This document shows, piece by piece, positions 13,276 to 25,700 of a stretch of DNA of 64,000 nucleotides; the first letter of the stretch is position 1, and each line of letters begins with the position of its first letter. A program made the position numbers and the translations under genes. Source of the DNA: Allacma fusca (Eukaryota; Arthropoda; Collembola; Symphypleona; Sminthuridae); the NCBI GenBank assembly GCA_947179485.1, contig OX359247.1, positions 50,875,131-50,939,130 on the forward strand, written 5' to 3'. The notes below the pieces were generated by a model, which made no database searches, was not told where the DNA came from, and saw only the letters and a list, made by a program, of their open reading frames with translations.

Positions 13276-13854
13276 TTGTGATTATTCTCTAGTAACATCT
13301 CATAGAATTCTGTCTAACATATTAATGTGTCCAATAAAAATAAATATTTTACAGTAGAAATAACATTATTAATAGTACGTGCAAGAACAAATAGCATAAA
13401 TATGTACAATGACAACTTACATTATTTCTATGGCCAAACAAGGTAACTCTAGATGATAAAGTTTTACCCTAACAGTAATGGCCTATGCCGAGTCTCTGCA
13501 AGGATTTCGCTAAGTCAGGACGAGCCCCTCTGCTGACTCCAGACGTACGCTAACCTGCGGCTCCACGCGTAGCTATAGTGGCCGATAAGTGCCGTGTTGG
13601 ATGCTGGCTCGTAAGAAATTACTTCCCGATTTACAGTATGTATTTAAATTTAACCCAATGCCGTAAGCCTAATCCAGTTCAGCACTGAAAAATCGTAAAC
13701 ATTGAATGATTATGTGCGTGACGCAAGGAACTTAAGCATACATGCTTTCCTAAGTATGCATAAGTGCGGCTGTAGTAGTTTGCATGTAAGCACGAGAGTC
13801 TATAGCAGTTTCATCGAAACTACTATAATAACCCGGAAAATTTGAACATTAAAG
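13276..13854. other. Intergenic, nothing assigned
   Basis: Includes a somewhat GC-richer patch near 13480-13620 with no open frame or terminal repeats that I could recognise. Confidence 0.35.
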
Positions 13855-14835
13855 TATAAAAGCAAATATTTGTCATTTTTATCGATGTCTTTCAGGAGTG
13901 GAATCTCGAGTATTAAAATTGCACACAGAAACTTGCCGAAGGAAGCATTAAATTTCTGGGAGACGTCGTCGTCTCAGTACCGAATAACTAAACATGCGTT
14001 TCCTCACAATACGTTCTTTTGTATTTCTATTTTTGTGCACAATTCTCATTGCTTCGTTTACGTCTGGTCAAGAACTCACGTGGGCTGAAAAGATAACTAG
14101 GTGTGTGGGATACGAGAAGAGAAGTACATGTTTGAAAGATCCCAATTGCGAATGGTCAAAAAGATCCGTAAGCTGTTCTTTTGTTACTTCTTACTCTGGC
14201 CAAGAAATCCCGGTGGTTCGAAATGTAACTAGTTGTGCGGGAAGAAAGAGCAACTCCGTGGACAAATTTTCTGTGAGTATTGCACTATTTCTTCATATTT
14301 TTTTTACCAGTTCGATTTTCCCTGTGCAATTGTGGTACTATGTATCTCGTCTATGAAGAATTACGGAAGTTTTGGACGTAAGCAAAATTATCTGTACTGT
14401 ATTGTCTACATTACTCATATTTGTTTTGTTTTACTTCCAGTTCATTTTGACTCTTCACCGACGTATGTACATGCCCATAGGAGTTTTAAATATTGATGAT
14501 TTATGTTTTATTGCAGGAATAAAGATAGGACGTGAAAGCCCCTACAGTAGATGTCCATCCTATTATGTATATAATGTATAAATAAAAATAATGGTGCTAT
14601 CCGCACTAAGATCTTTGGCTTCAGCATTTCCCATACAACCTTAATGAATTTTGAGACCAAATAAAATTATCGGGTCATAAATACTTTATACTTTTGCCAT
14701 TCAATATTTTCGTTGGGTATTCATTATTTCTACTACCTGGTTTGAACCTGATCATTTTTCTAATTTAGAGACATTTATTCCGAGCGCATGCACTATCAGC
14801 ACGGAACTCTTTAGGTATGCAATCAAAATGTTTTA
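13855..14835 (+). repeat. Third copy of the secreted-gene duplication block
   Basis: Shorter and more diverged relative of the blocks at 893-4210 and 18999-21949. Similarity begins around AAAGCAAATATTTGTCATT and runs through the coding exon, the CTGTGAGTATTG donor, the acceptor near 14516 and the downstream AGAGACATTTATTC...GCGCATGCACTATCAG segment. Confidence 0.75.
13994..14522 (+). CDS. Small secreted PSI-like Cys-rich protein, long form
   Basis: Exon 1 spans 13994-14272 and exon 2 contributes GAATAA (14517-14522), spliced at CT/GTGAGT...TTGCAG; the product is 94 aa. Residues 1-25 are a signal peptide ending SFTSG. The mature part has C-x8-C-x5-C-x-W spacing (RCVGYEKRSTC, CLKDPNCEW) followed by C-x8-C. 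This resembles the PSI (plexin-semaphorin-integrin) core, in which a DP-C-x-W turn is typical. It is longer than the copy at 19533, with an additional SGQEIPVVRNVTSCAG segment. An alternative downstream frame (GIKIGRESPYSRCPS...) is open in exon 2 but out of phase with the best donor, so the C terminus is uncertain. The function is unknown; a venom- or immune-type effector would be speculation. Confidence 0.6.
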
Positions 14836-15291
14836 TTGTAAGGGGCCTATCAATCCGACACGGGTATTCTAGAGGGATGAGAATCAAATGCTACAATGCC
14901 AAATGTAATTAATGTACTTTGTGTGGTTGAGTATTCGTACTTAGGACTTGTACTTTTATTCTGAGTCTTGCTTGTTCTCTCTTGAAGCTCTCAACTTTGA
15001 CTCCTGAGTTCTGGAGTCGCTTTTCATATCCTCTCAATATTTTCTCATGACCTTATTAATACATTTCCTTAGTTTCTACTATCTTTAAGCAAATTGACAT
15101 TCTCAAATATTCACATGATTCTTCCAATGTGACAACCCAATGATGGAGGTTTCCTGCCATTCATGTGAATATGAAATATGACTCTTTGCAAACCGATTCA
15201 GTATTAAGACTAATTGTACCTACTTACTACACAAACATGAACATACATATGTATACTGTATATAAACAGTAGGTTAAGTTTCAAGAATCTA
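14836..15291. other. Intergenic, no feature seen
   Basis: AT-rich stretch between the duplicated block and the third MITE. Nothing recognised. Confidence 0.4.
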
Positions 15292-15299
15292 CTCATTTG

Positions 15300-15564
15300 C
15301 AGGGGTCGGATTTTTGTAAATCACCCTGGAAGATTTTTTTGATTATCCCTGCTGGTTGTGATGTCCCTGTTCGAAGCAAGTTTAAAACTCCCGGTTGACA
15401 AAATAATTTCCGTAAAACACCTCAACAATTCCGAAAACTCCTGCCCAAAATATGATCAACAGATTTGATTATCCCTGTTTTTAATCCCGTTTGAAAATTT
15501 CCCTGCTGAACAATTTTTTCCCTGGGAAGATTCTTCCCATCTTCCCACATAAATCCGACCCCTG
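15300..15564. mobile_element. Short hAT-like MITE with CAGGGGTCGG ends
   Basis: A 265-bp element with an exact 8-bp target duplication CTCATTTG (15292-15299 and 15565-15572). Its terminal inverted repeats are CAGGGGTCGGATTTTTGT on the left and CAGGGGTCGGATTTATGT on the right (reverse complement), one mismatch in 18. CAGGG ends and an 8-bp duplication fit hAT. The interior has loosely repeated ATCCCTG and TTCCC motifs and no coding frame. Confidence 0.88.
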
Positions 15565-15572
15565 CTCATTTG

Positions 15573-16406
15573 GTGTATGTAAATATTACCTTTACCGATC
15601 AGATTGTTGAAATTTTGATAAAAATTTGTTCTGTCACCTTTTTAAAGAAATTTAAACTCCACCTTAATTTCAAAGCTCCATAGAACGAGAAACAGTCACA
15701 TGATGTCCATGTCTCACATGATTCGTAGCAGGAGAAATAAATGTGTAATATATGAATTATGATTACATGAATGATATAATAAATTATTTTCTTAAAAGTC
15801 GTCGCTGGAGGAGCGCATTCTGAAAATAATGTTTTCTTTGGCGTAACATTAAGTACCGCTGCTCACCTTTTCTGCAATTCTATTGTTTCGTTTCATTCTC
15901 AAAGAGAAAGTTCATGTGACATTCCAAGGGGAAATTGTTGTATGAAAGAAGAAGTGGGTTAGAATTTTGGTGCAAAAGTTCGCTCAGACCCAGAAGCTGC
16001 GCTTACATCAAATAGCTCTAGGGAAATAGATGCACTGAAACAAAAAATGTCATGGTCAATACTTATAATACAACGTGGATGGGAAAACTTTCACGTGAAT
16101 ATTTGACTATTTCTCACCCCTTTCACCTTTTTTAATAGGTACATTCCCAATGGCTTATTAGCATTGAACATACTGGAAGAAATTTTAATCTTCATAATCA
16201 TTGTCTTCCTATCACTGGAATATAATAAAATATAAAAGTCAATAATAATAGTGTCGATTGTCGCTGACTGTGAGAGAGATAGGAATCAGAAGTTGAGAGA
16301 CAAATATTTTATACGTCAGTATAATCTCGGATTTTTTGGAGAAGGTCGAAATTTGACAGTTATAAATTGTTTATACTTTCATAATGTCTTTCATTTTCCT
16401 GTTTAG
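15573..16406 (+). repeat. Diverged copy 2 of duplicated unit B
   Basis: From about 15955 to 16290 the sequence follows unit B at lower identity: the CAGACCCAGAAG segment near 15990, ATGGTCAATACTT, ATTTGACTATTTCTCAC and the ATAATAGTGTCGATTGTCGC region. A degraded version of the 12813 exon is included. The first ~380 bp show nothing recognisable. Confidence 0.5.
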
Positions 16407-17166
16407 TACGGATTTGTAGGAACTTTTATTGGCTTTCAGAAGAACTATCGAATAGGTCCCTGTGTTGAGAATTGCAAAAAAGACCCGAAAGAACAGCGGG
16501 CAAAAATTGGGAAATTCATCTTCTGGAGCAAAGATGGGAAAAGGTGAGTCTCTGATCGTTTTGTGGACTATCTGTCCTTAATAAAACTTTTTTCCGACCC
16601 CAATTATATCAATTTTCATGGGGATGCATTTGAACATTTTTCATCTTCCTTAAACAAACTTCGTGAAATCAGCAACTAAAATTCTGGGTCGATATCTAAG
16701 AAAAAACAAAACATTTTTAAACATTTCATAAATCTTGTCTCACATTTTTATTTCCTTACAATCTGGAAAAACCGGAGACAATACTTGCTCATTCAAGGGG
16801 AAATTTAATATTTTCGGTTACATATTTATATTATCTATTTTGTTATTATTGTTATCTATTTGCTAGGAGAGGGGTAATTTGTTTCTTGGTACTAGCTCTC
16901 TGTAGAATTGCTGCAATTTTCCCTTCCGAGGTACAGACTTCAGTAATACATTTTTTTATTGTCAATATAACTGTGGCTCAATATAGGCCATGCAGCAAGC
17001 TAATGATCTACGACTCCTCCAAGTTACATACACAGCAAACGGCAACACAACTACTGTAACACTCCAGTGGAACTTCTTCAGAGACCCAACGATTGGGTTT
17101 AGCGGACCTATGAGAAAGTCATTTGGAAAGTACTGGCAATTTCCTAAAGCTCGATTTCACAATTGA
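16407..17166 (+). CDS. Candidate two-exon gene fragment, function unknown
   Basis: An internal exon at 16407-16543 has a clean acceptor (CCTGTTTAG) and a strong donor (AAAAG/GTGAGT). It encodes 45 residues including GFVGTFIGFQKNYRIGPC and ending IFWSKDGK, in phase 0 at the start and phase 2 at the end. A second open segment follows the acceptor-like ATATAG at 16986. In phase 2 it reads RPCSKLMIYDSSK and stops at 17059; in phase 0 it reads a 58-residue frame from an ATG at 16990 to 17166. The phase-2 reading joins correctly to exon 1. No upstream exon or family match is recognised, so this may be part of a relic gene. Confidence 0.3.
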
Positions 17167-18998
17167 TTCTGAAAAAATTTCAAGTGTCATTAAAAATATT
17201 CCAAAATCCTCAACAAATGCATACTTGGAAATACATATGTTGATGACCCTTGTGGCCACAAATATTGAAATAGGTCAATGAAATGGTTTTTATAAAATCT
17301 TCAAGAGAATTTTCTACTTAGTGGGCGAATAAAATATTTTAAGTCTCCCATATGTAGGATAAGAGCATTTTTTCTTGACTCAACCTGTATTTAGTTTGTT
17401 TTCTGACCCTTAGTCGTTACTTAGGATTTTATGTTACTATCTCTAGTCCGCGTGTAACGTAGAAATTAAAGGACATAGAAACGACGCAAATTCCCTCACA
17501 AGATCAGTACAAGAACCTTTCATTCAAACGGAATTTCAGGAGTTGACCCGTAATTTACAGCAAGCCCCGAGTCACTAGTGCAGATTTCATTTATGTACAT
17601 GGAGTTGAAGGATCAGCCCATGTGAAAGATTAAAATGCGCTCATATTACTGTCATCATCGTAATCTTCAAGCTACGAATTTCCGACACTTACGCATATTT
17701 TTAGCTGTTTCTTTGCAAACTTTTTACAATTTTGTTTTTAACCTAATTACATATAGAGTAATTACGCAGGTCAACATTTTCATGACCATTGCAATTGAGT
17801 CTGTGTTACGTTTTGTAAAGAAAGGGAAGCCATGACTGGATTTCCTTCTTTTGCATTCTTCAGAAGTGGAAATAGTCGCGTATGTAGGTAGGCATAAAAT
17901 TATAGGCCTGGATCGTAAGTAATTACAGAGAACCAGTTTAAAGAATTTCATCTGCAAGAGCAAGGATCCGGAGAAGCAGAGTTCTTGACGTTGCCCATTT
18001 TCCTGGAATTGGTCTGAAGTGTATGCAATTAATGAAAGGCTCAATGCAGTAATTATAACAGTTATTATAACATGGTTGATATTAATGCAGTAATTATTAT
18101 TTGATATTATTAACTAACGAATAATTGTAACTAATATTTAGAATAATCATTCTTGACATGGAAAACTTGTAATCATTACAATACAACTACATACAGTCTG
18201 ATAAGTCCAGTTCCGAGGAACTACATTTTTTTCCCTTATTGTAACATTGTAAGTTCAAATTATAATCCATCCTTTGAAGCAATAATTTGCAGTTGATAAT
18301 GAATTCACGAGAACTACATATAATTATCTATATTTCAGAGCGTACAAACAGCCTTCGTGATGTGCAGGATGTCACAACACATTTCTCTCCCTCCCAACTC
18401 CCTAGTTCTTGTAAATTGTAGAATTTTAGGAAATATTCAAGTCCCCTTTCTTGTAGCAAATGTTTTCCCATTCTCCGATTTTCTAAAATCTGACACATTC
18501 ATCTATGTAGGTCCATATTTACGGTTACAAGTATCTCACCCCTGTGACCCCAAAGATTGACCTGGATCAATGAATTTGTTTTAGAAAATCAAGAATAGAA
18601 TTTTCTACCACCGAACAAATCAAAATAATTGTATGAACTGCTCCCTTATGTGAGCTAGAGCTAGGGATCGAAGGCAATCGTCTTGAGCCATCCTACACAC
18701 TTGATTTGTCATCCAAAAATCATATCAACTTTTCCCTCGTGCTGGAAGTTGTTTTAATAATTCGTATCCTATATATAGTTACCCATAAGATACCCATTTA
18801 TTGATAATCATTCTTACCACATCCAATGAGCCAAGCCTTAACAGTTTCTCAAACATCCATATTTCTCTATACTTCTTGAAGATAAGGTTTCCAAGAAATG
18901 TTAGTCGAGACTAGAGACTTACAATTAAATGGTTGTCCATCCAGTAATAATTACTGTTATCAAAACTGCCAACCATTATATAAAGAAGCAGTGGAGTA
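17167..18998. other. Long intergenic stretch, nothing assigned
   Basis: About 1.8 kb of AT-rich sequence with only short, unsupported frames. No terminal repeats, RNA gene or family motif seen. Confidence 0.45.
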
Positions 18999-21949
18999 AT
19001 CTGGTAACCATATGCAATACCACAACCAAAGTGTGAGAAGATTCAGCACGGAATCATGCTTTCATAAGGAAATGTATCAATAAATTATTTCAATAAGGAA
19101 TAGTTTCTTATAAAGTAGAAAAAAAATTAAATCTTAGTTTTACATAGGGATGTTGGCCCCTACGGGGTTCGGATGCACGTGTAGGGAGACTCGTTTGTAG
19201 TACTTGGAGTAGAATAATTACATAAATGTATGTTCGGATTCATAAAGTTAATCATGCATGCTTTCCTGCCTACATATGTATGTACATACATGTAATTATA
19301 TATAAGTTGACTGTAATAATTACTTGCGAATGTCTAGAGCTGTTCCACTGGAGCTATAGTCATCCAGGAAAACAGGGTTATCTGGGAAATAAAAGCAAAT
19401 ATTTGTGATTCCATCGATGTCTTTCAGAAGTGAAATCTGAGTAGTAAGGACGTACAATTGCACAGAGCAACTCCCGCACGGAAATATCCAATTTTTGTGA
19501 GACGTCGTCGTCTAAGTAACAAATAATTAAAAATGAATCTCCTCTCATTAGGTTCTTTTTTATTTCTATTTTTGTGCACAATTCTCATTCCTTCGTTTAC
19601 GTCTGGTCAAGAACTCAATCGGGCTGAAAAGATAACGAGGTGCGCGGGACACTCGAGGAGCCGAAGTTGTGTGAGAGATCCCAATTGCGAATGGTCAAGA
19701 AGATCCGCACTCTGTTCTTATAATTTTCAATCCCTCACTGGAAACAAATGAACTAAATTTAAATGTACAACTCCGTGGGAAAATTTCCTGTGAGTATTGG
19801 ACTATTTCTTAAACATTTGTTGCCAGTTCGATTTCCTCTATACAATTCTCTATACAATATCTCATCTATGGAGAAGCACAATGAACTAGACACATTTTGG
19901 ACGTAAGCAAAATTATCTGTATTGAGTTACGCTTTATAATCTACATTCATCATATTTGTTTATTTGCATCCAGTTCATTTTGACTCTTCACCGACGTATG
20001 TATGTACATGCCCATAGGAGTTTTAACTATTGATGATTTGTGTTTTTAATGCAGGAATCAAGCCAGAACGTGAAAGACTCTTCAGTAGATGTCCATCTTA
20101 AAATGTAACGTATAAATAATGAAGCTATCAGCATCAAGTTCTTGTCTTCAGCATTTCCCATGTAACCTTAATGAATTTTGAGACAATCAAATAAATATGT
20201 CATAAATAATTACTTTGTACCTACTTATGCCGTTTACTATTTGATTTATTTCTTGTTTAATTGTCGCTGTACATTCATTATTTCTGCTCTTTAGTTTGAG
20301 CCTAATAATTCCTCTAATTTAAAGACATTTATTCAGAGCGCATACACTATCAGTAAGGAGCACCTTTAGGTATGCAAGCATGTTTTCATATTTTTGTAGG
20401 ACCAACCATAATTTTTCATTTGAGTTTCATTCCATTAATTTGGCTTGTGGGATTTTCCCCTGGTTTGCACCACTTTGCGCCTAACTATTGAAGTAATAGC
20501 TGAACTCAATTTTTCTGCCCGTACCAATTTAACATGTACAAAGATGAAATTATTTCACACACAATATCTGTCATTGTTTTTTTAAAGAACAGTACGTGGA
20601 TGGAATTTTTGACTCTTTAAAAAGCTATTAATTATTTATTTCTATTTTCAGGGTTAACAAACCCAATTCTTAATTTTCACTAATTACAGGGGTGACAAGG
20701 CAAAATACTTTATGTTGTACGTACGAAAAATAAATTCGCATACTTACAGAACGCTGATTACATGCATTGAATAGTTATAAATGATTCTAATAGTAAGTAA
20801 AATTGATACCATGCAGGAGCAAAAAATTAATATGAAGCACATACAGACGTATGTAAGTAGATTGATATTAGTACGATAAATAACTAAGGGTTATTCTTTT
20901 TGCTGAGAACTTTGGACACTGATAGCAATTGAGTGTCGTAAGTTCTACTTAATGCTATACTATACAAAACAGTACAATCAGTATTAAGTCTAACTACTGT
21001 ACATGTATAAACTATGGATTTAGTTCCAAGAATCTACCCATATGGTTTCTGTTAATTATTATGACCTGTCAAATTTATGATGAACTATCAACTATGAAGT
21101 ATACAAAGTTGAAAGTTCTAAAAGAAATAGTATCTTCCCATTGAGTATGCACATACTATTGGAGGATGACAATATTCCTACTGAATTTATGTACTAGGTG
21201 ATGATAATCATTCACTTCCACCTCTAGACCAGATAACGGTTAACTCAGGACATTTGCTTCCCCGAGTTTCTAGAAAATTTTCTTCCAGATTTACTACTGT
21301 AAAATTTACTCCATTGAATGGGGGTCAGAAACGTATATTAGTGAAAGTTAGCTCGGAGCTGCAGTTACCCCAATGATCGGATTGTTGGTATTTTATTAAA
21401 TGTTTCTGTATTTTGGGTGAGCAGACACAGCGGGAGTGGATGTATCAGGTGATTTGTGGTAGTAGAAAGTTTTTTTTATTTTTCCGTCAAAATTTATTTT
21501 AAGCGAAATTATTGGCGAATATTAATATAATTTATACAGCACAATTGCATATATTTTGAATCAGCGATACGACATTCAGCAGTCGAAAATTATTGTAGTT
21601 TTTATACATTCAAGATTTTCCCCCAAATCAGCTTTTCGAAAATTTAGACCCACAAGACTGCATTATTTTATCTACTAATGCATAGCTCTATATGCAAGTA
21701 CTCTCTAATGCATTTTAACATGGGAATTTTCAGAAGCTGAAGGCGAAAAAATCCAACGGAAATTTTGAAAAATTATTCGGTGCTATGTTCTGGCTTAAAA
21801 AGAAAGCTGTTTTCGTGCTAAAGTCGAATTTTACTTGTGCATTATTTGTATCTACAAATGGAACAGCAATCCTATATCTAGTAATAGAGGTCGCCCAGTT
21901 TAACCCTATTCACCATGCCCACAATTCTTAATACATATGTAGATAACTC
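18999..21949 (+). repeat. Segmental duplication, copy A' (partner 893-4210)
   Basis: Colinear with the first block. It carries an intact version of the small secreted gene and lacks the MITE at the site corresponding to 2935, where the sequence reads straight through GGAGCTGCAGTTACCCC. It is directly followed by duplicated unit B, whereas copy A is followed by unrelated sequence. Confidence 0.85.
19533..19751 (+). CDS. Small secreted PSI-like Cys-rich protein, short form
   Basis: A single-exon coding frame of 72 aa. Residues 1-25 form a signal peptide (FLFLFLCTILIPSFTSG). The mature chain is about 47 aa with four Cys in C-x8-C-x5-C-x8-C order around a DPNCEW turn, rich in Arg. It is the intact member of the pair duplicated at 1436. 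The stop falls before the conserved CTGTGAGT donor near 19786, so the downstream exon (acceptor near 20053) would be 3' UTR in this copy. The single CxW turn and signal peptide suggest a small extracellular disulphide protein; nothing identifies a target or activity. Confidence 0.6.
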   Translation: MNLLSLGSFLFLFLCTILIPSFTSGQELNRAEKITRCAGHSRSRSCVRDPNCEWSRRSALCSYNFQSLTGNK

Positions 21950-22412
21950 GTAGGGAGCCCTCTGGAAAGCCCATAAACTTTCCAAAAAACAACCTTAAAA
22001 ACGGTTATTCTTGAAAAAATGTGTGTCTAAAAATATTAGCTACTGGAATAATCAAAATATTCCGAATTTGCCTAAAGTCTATGACCGACCAGAAATACTT
22101 CCCTACATTTGTTAATGACAATATTTTTGGAACAAAATTTTGAGAACAAAATTTTGAGGACAAAATTTACTACAAAATAAAAGAATCAAATATATTATGA
22201 GCTACTCCCTTGTGTGGGCTAGAGGGGAACAATTGATAATGGTCACGCGGCGTGTATGTACATCTTGAAACGCTTTAGTGAAGAGACATCGTTCCAAAAA
22301 CTTCCGGGGGAATAGATAAACTGAACCTTAAAATCTCATGGTCAGTCACCTTTAGTTAGTACCGGCCAACAATGCATATGCGTACATTTCTTAGCAAAAC
22401 TTTCAAATGAGT
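21950..22412 (+). repeat. Duplicated unit B, copy 3 (left part, split by BEL/Pao)
   Basis: Matches 12060-13006 and continues after the retrotransposon at 28602-28860. Relative to copy 1 it lacks about 470 bp between AGAGACAT (22288) and TCGTTCC, which removes the acceptor and first half of the exon seen at 12813. Confidence 0.8.
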
Positions 22413-22721
22413 TGTTGCCGAGTAAACTGTATCACATTTGTTGTTTGTATTAAATGTTTGAAAATAATTTATGTTATAATTTTAAGATTAATTCATTGGC
22501 TAGATAATAGCTCACAGAGCGACAGAAATGACGGAAAACGAGAGAACGCTTGCTGACACGGAGCGGAAAAGACTAAAGAATTTGTTCCTATTGATTCCTA
22601 TTTGCCTTCTTTAATAAAATCACTGAAAACTACTTGCATATCCAAGCATTCATAATTTCACGCAATTAATACTAGCTATCGTATGTGTAAAAGGCTGTTA
22701 CTCCTTGAAGTCTCAGTAACA
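22413..22721 (+). repeat. 5' LTR of BEL/Pao element
   Basis: 309 bp with TG...CA ends, identical by eye to 28288-28596. It contains a possible polyadenylation signal (TTTAATAAAATC near 22610). Confidence 0.95.
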
Positions 22722-22725
22722 TTAA

Positions 22726-22742
22726 TGGTCCTTCGTAAACCG
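22726..22742 (+). promoter_or_regulatory. Candidate primer-binding site
   Basis: TGGTCCTTCGTAAACCG begins four bases after the 5' LTR with the TGG expected of a tRNA 3'-end complement. The cognate tRNA was not identified. Confidence 0.45.
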
Positions 22743-22776
22743 AATTGAACAGTTCTACGGAAATAAATTCTACAAA

Positions 22777-25700
22777 ATGGATACAACTTCTGATCACCCC
22801 AATGACCTCTTTACGACCCCAATGACTAATGGTGAACCCAGACGAAGTCAAAGAGTGAATAAAGGCTGCCCTCCTCCTCACTACGGAGACTCAGTTAGTG
22901 TGCTGCGACAGAGCAAGACAGGGATCCATACTGGTGGAGAGGGAGAGAAGCTACTCATGGACTTTAACTTTGTACCACCATTGAAACTCCCAGAGGAGAT
23001 GGCTTCATCAATTAAAAGCGGTTCATCTGTCAGGTCGTATGCAAGCGTACGCAAGTTAAGACTCGAAGCGGAGTTGAAAGCTGCTGAAGAGATAGCTGCA
23101 CTGAAAGAAAGCGTCATAGAGAAGAGGCTACAACTTGAGAAAGCAGCAATTGATGAGCAATTTGAAACTGGTAGTAATGACGATGACCACAACAGTATTG
23201 TTTCTGTTGTCAACGATCAAAAGGTATCAATTTATGAAACAGATTATGAGGATAAGAAAGAAGATGTAAATGAATGGGTTGAGTCTACTATACAAGTGCC
23301 ACCAGTTAATCATTTGGCCGAGTCCTTCGCTAGAGCTTTGCAAGCAGGCGTTGCTATGGCAACCAACAATCCCAACTTCCAGCCATCAACAACTGAGAGC
23401 AAGATTGAGAAATTTTTGGCCCGTCAGACCAACGCTCGCGATCTGCCTTCTTTCTCGGGAAAACCAGATCAGTGGCCTAACTTCATAAGCGCATATAGAC
23501 GTTCAACAGATGTGTGTGGATTTACCAAGGATGAAAATATGGCACGATTGCAGAAAAGCTTGAGCGGACCGGCTCTTCACGCGGTGCAAGGTATGCTTAT
23601 TTCACCTGAAAATCTAATGCTTGTCTTGAAGACTTTAGAGATGAGATTTGGCCGACCCGACATAGTCATCAAAACTCTCATTGAAAAGGCTAGAAAGACT
23701 CCGGGACCCAGAGATGATAAATTAGAGATGCTGATTGAATTCTCTAATGTGGTTCAAAATCTGGTGGCAACGATGCGAATTCTGAAAGGCACATCATACA
23801 TGTTACATCCAGAATTGACTGAGGAGTTGGCATCAAAGATGCCCAGCCACTTGAAGCTAAAATGGGGAAAGTTTGTCCTAAAGCAACCCAGCCCGATCAC
23901 TTTAGAACATTTTGCTAGTTGGCTCGACTTAATAGCAAATGCAGCCAGTATCACCAGCACTTTCACAGCAGAACCTGAAAACAAGAAATTTCAGAGAAAT
24001 GATGTGAAAGGGAAAAAACCAGACACTGTACTAATTGTTACTGGTGAAAGTAACAAGAATGAATCTTCAAGCAACAAGAAATGCAGCTATTGTGAGAAGT
24101 CCAATCATAATCTTGACAAATGCAATGACTGGATTAAGCTCACCGTCGACGAGAGATGGAAAGTTGTCACTAACAAGCGACTGTGCTTTCACTGTCTACA
24201 ACAATGGTGTCAACTGACGAAGCATAAAAATAAGCAAGAATGTGGAATTGATGACTGTAAGAAATTTCATCATAAACTGTTGCATAACACTCAGCCATCA
24301 AAACCCGAATTATGTGCTCACACGAGTACTCGAAAACTGGAGATACTTCTTCGAATTCTTCCTGTTACACTGAGTGGTCCAATAAGTAAGGTGGAAACTT
24401 ACGCTCTCTTTGATGAAGCTTCAACCGTTACACTGATTGACTTAGCATTGATTCAGCAATTGGGACTGGAAGGAGAGCGTAACCCTTTAAGCATCCAATG
24501 GACGAATTCCCAGACGAACCGAGACGACGATTCTCTGAATGTTTCACTGGAAATTTCTGGGACTGGTCACAATGAGACATATCATTTAACAAATGTTCAT
24601 TCTATGTCTAATTTCAATTTACCAGTTCAGTCAGTGAATGTTCCTCAACTTCGGAAGACTTGGAAGTACCTGTCAAAGGTAAAGTTTCAGTCGCTGGTGG
24701 GAGCTAAACCGCGAATACTGATTGGCCAGGATAACTACCACCTTATAGCACCTCGAGAAATTATAGAGGGACCTCCAAATGCTCCAGTCGCTACGAAAAC
24801 CAAATTAGGTTGGGTCATTCATGGGGTCAACTATCGCCGACATCAATTGGATTACACATGCGCCGTGTTCAACGCAAATGAGGATGGCGACAATTCGCTC
24901 CATAACTTGGTTAAAGACCACTTCAAGATAGAATCGTTAGGAATTTCTGCTAATGCTAAATCTATTCGTTCCAAGGAGGAGCAACGAGCCGAGATGATAC
25001 TTGAATCTACAACCAAGAGAGTTGATGGACGGTGGGAGACTGGTTTGCTCTGGAAACATGACTACGTGCAGCTTCCTGAGAGTAAGCAACAGGCGTTTCG
25101 CAGATTGAAATCCATAGAAAAGAAAATGGATCAGAATCCAGTTTTTGCTACTAAATACTGCGCCAAGATGCAAGACTTTCTGGACAAAGGGTTTGCTCGT
25201 AAACTTCGTCCCGACGAACTTGCCATTAAAAGTTCAAAAATATGGTACCTTCCACATTTCGCTCATTTTAATCCAAATAAACCCGATAAACTTCGACTGA
25301 TTCTAGACGCTGCATCTAAGAGCAACGGAACTTCACTAAATGAAAATCTTCTTACTGGCCCGGACTTTTATGTACCTTTGACGTCCGTACTGTTCCATTT
25401 TCGACAGCGTAAGTTTGGATTTGGTGGCGACATTCAAGAAATGTTCCCCCAAACAAGAATTATTGAGAGCGATCTTCCAGCACAGAGGTTCCTATGGAGA
25501 GCAATGGATCGAGACAGACCACCGGACGAGATGGTTATGACCCGCATGATTTTTGGTTCAGTTTCGTCTCCATGCTCAGCTCAATTTGTCAAGAACCGTA
25601 ACGCCCAGGATTTTAAGGACGACTTCCCTGAAGCGGTAGCCGCCGTTGTCTATCAACACTACATGGACGACTATTTTGATAGTACGGATAGTATTGACGA

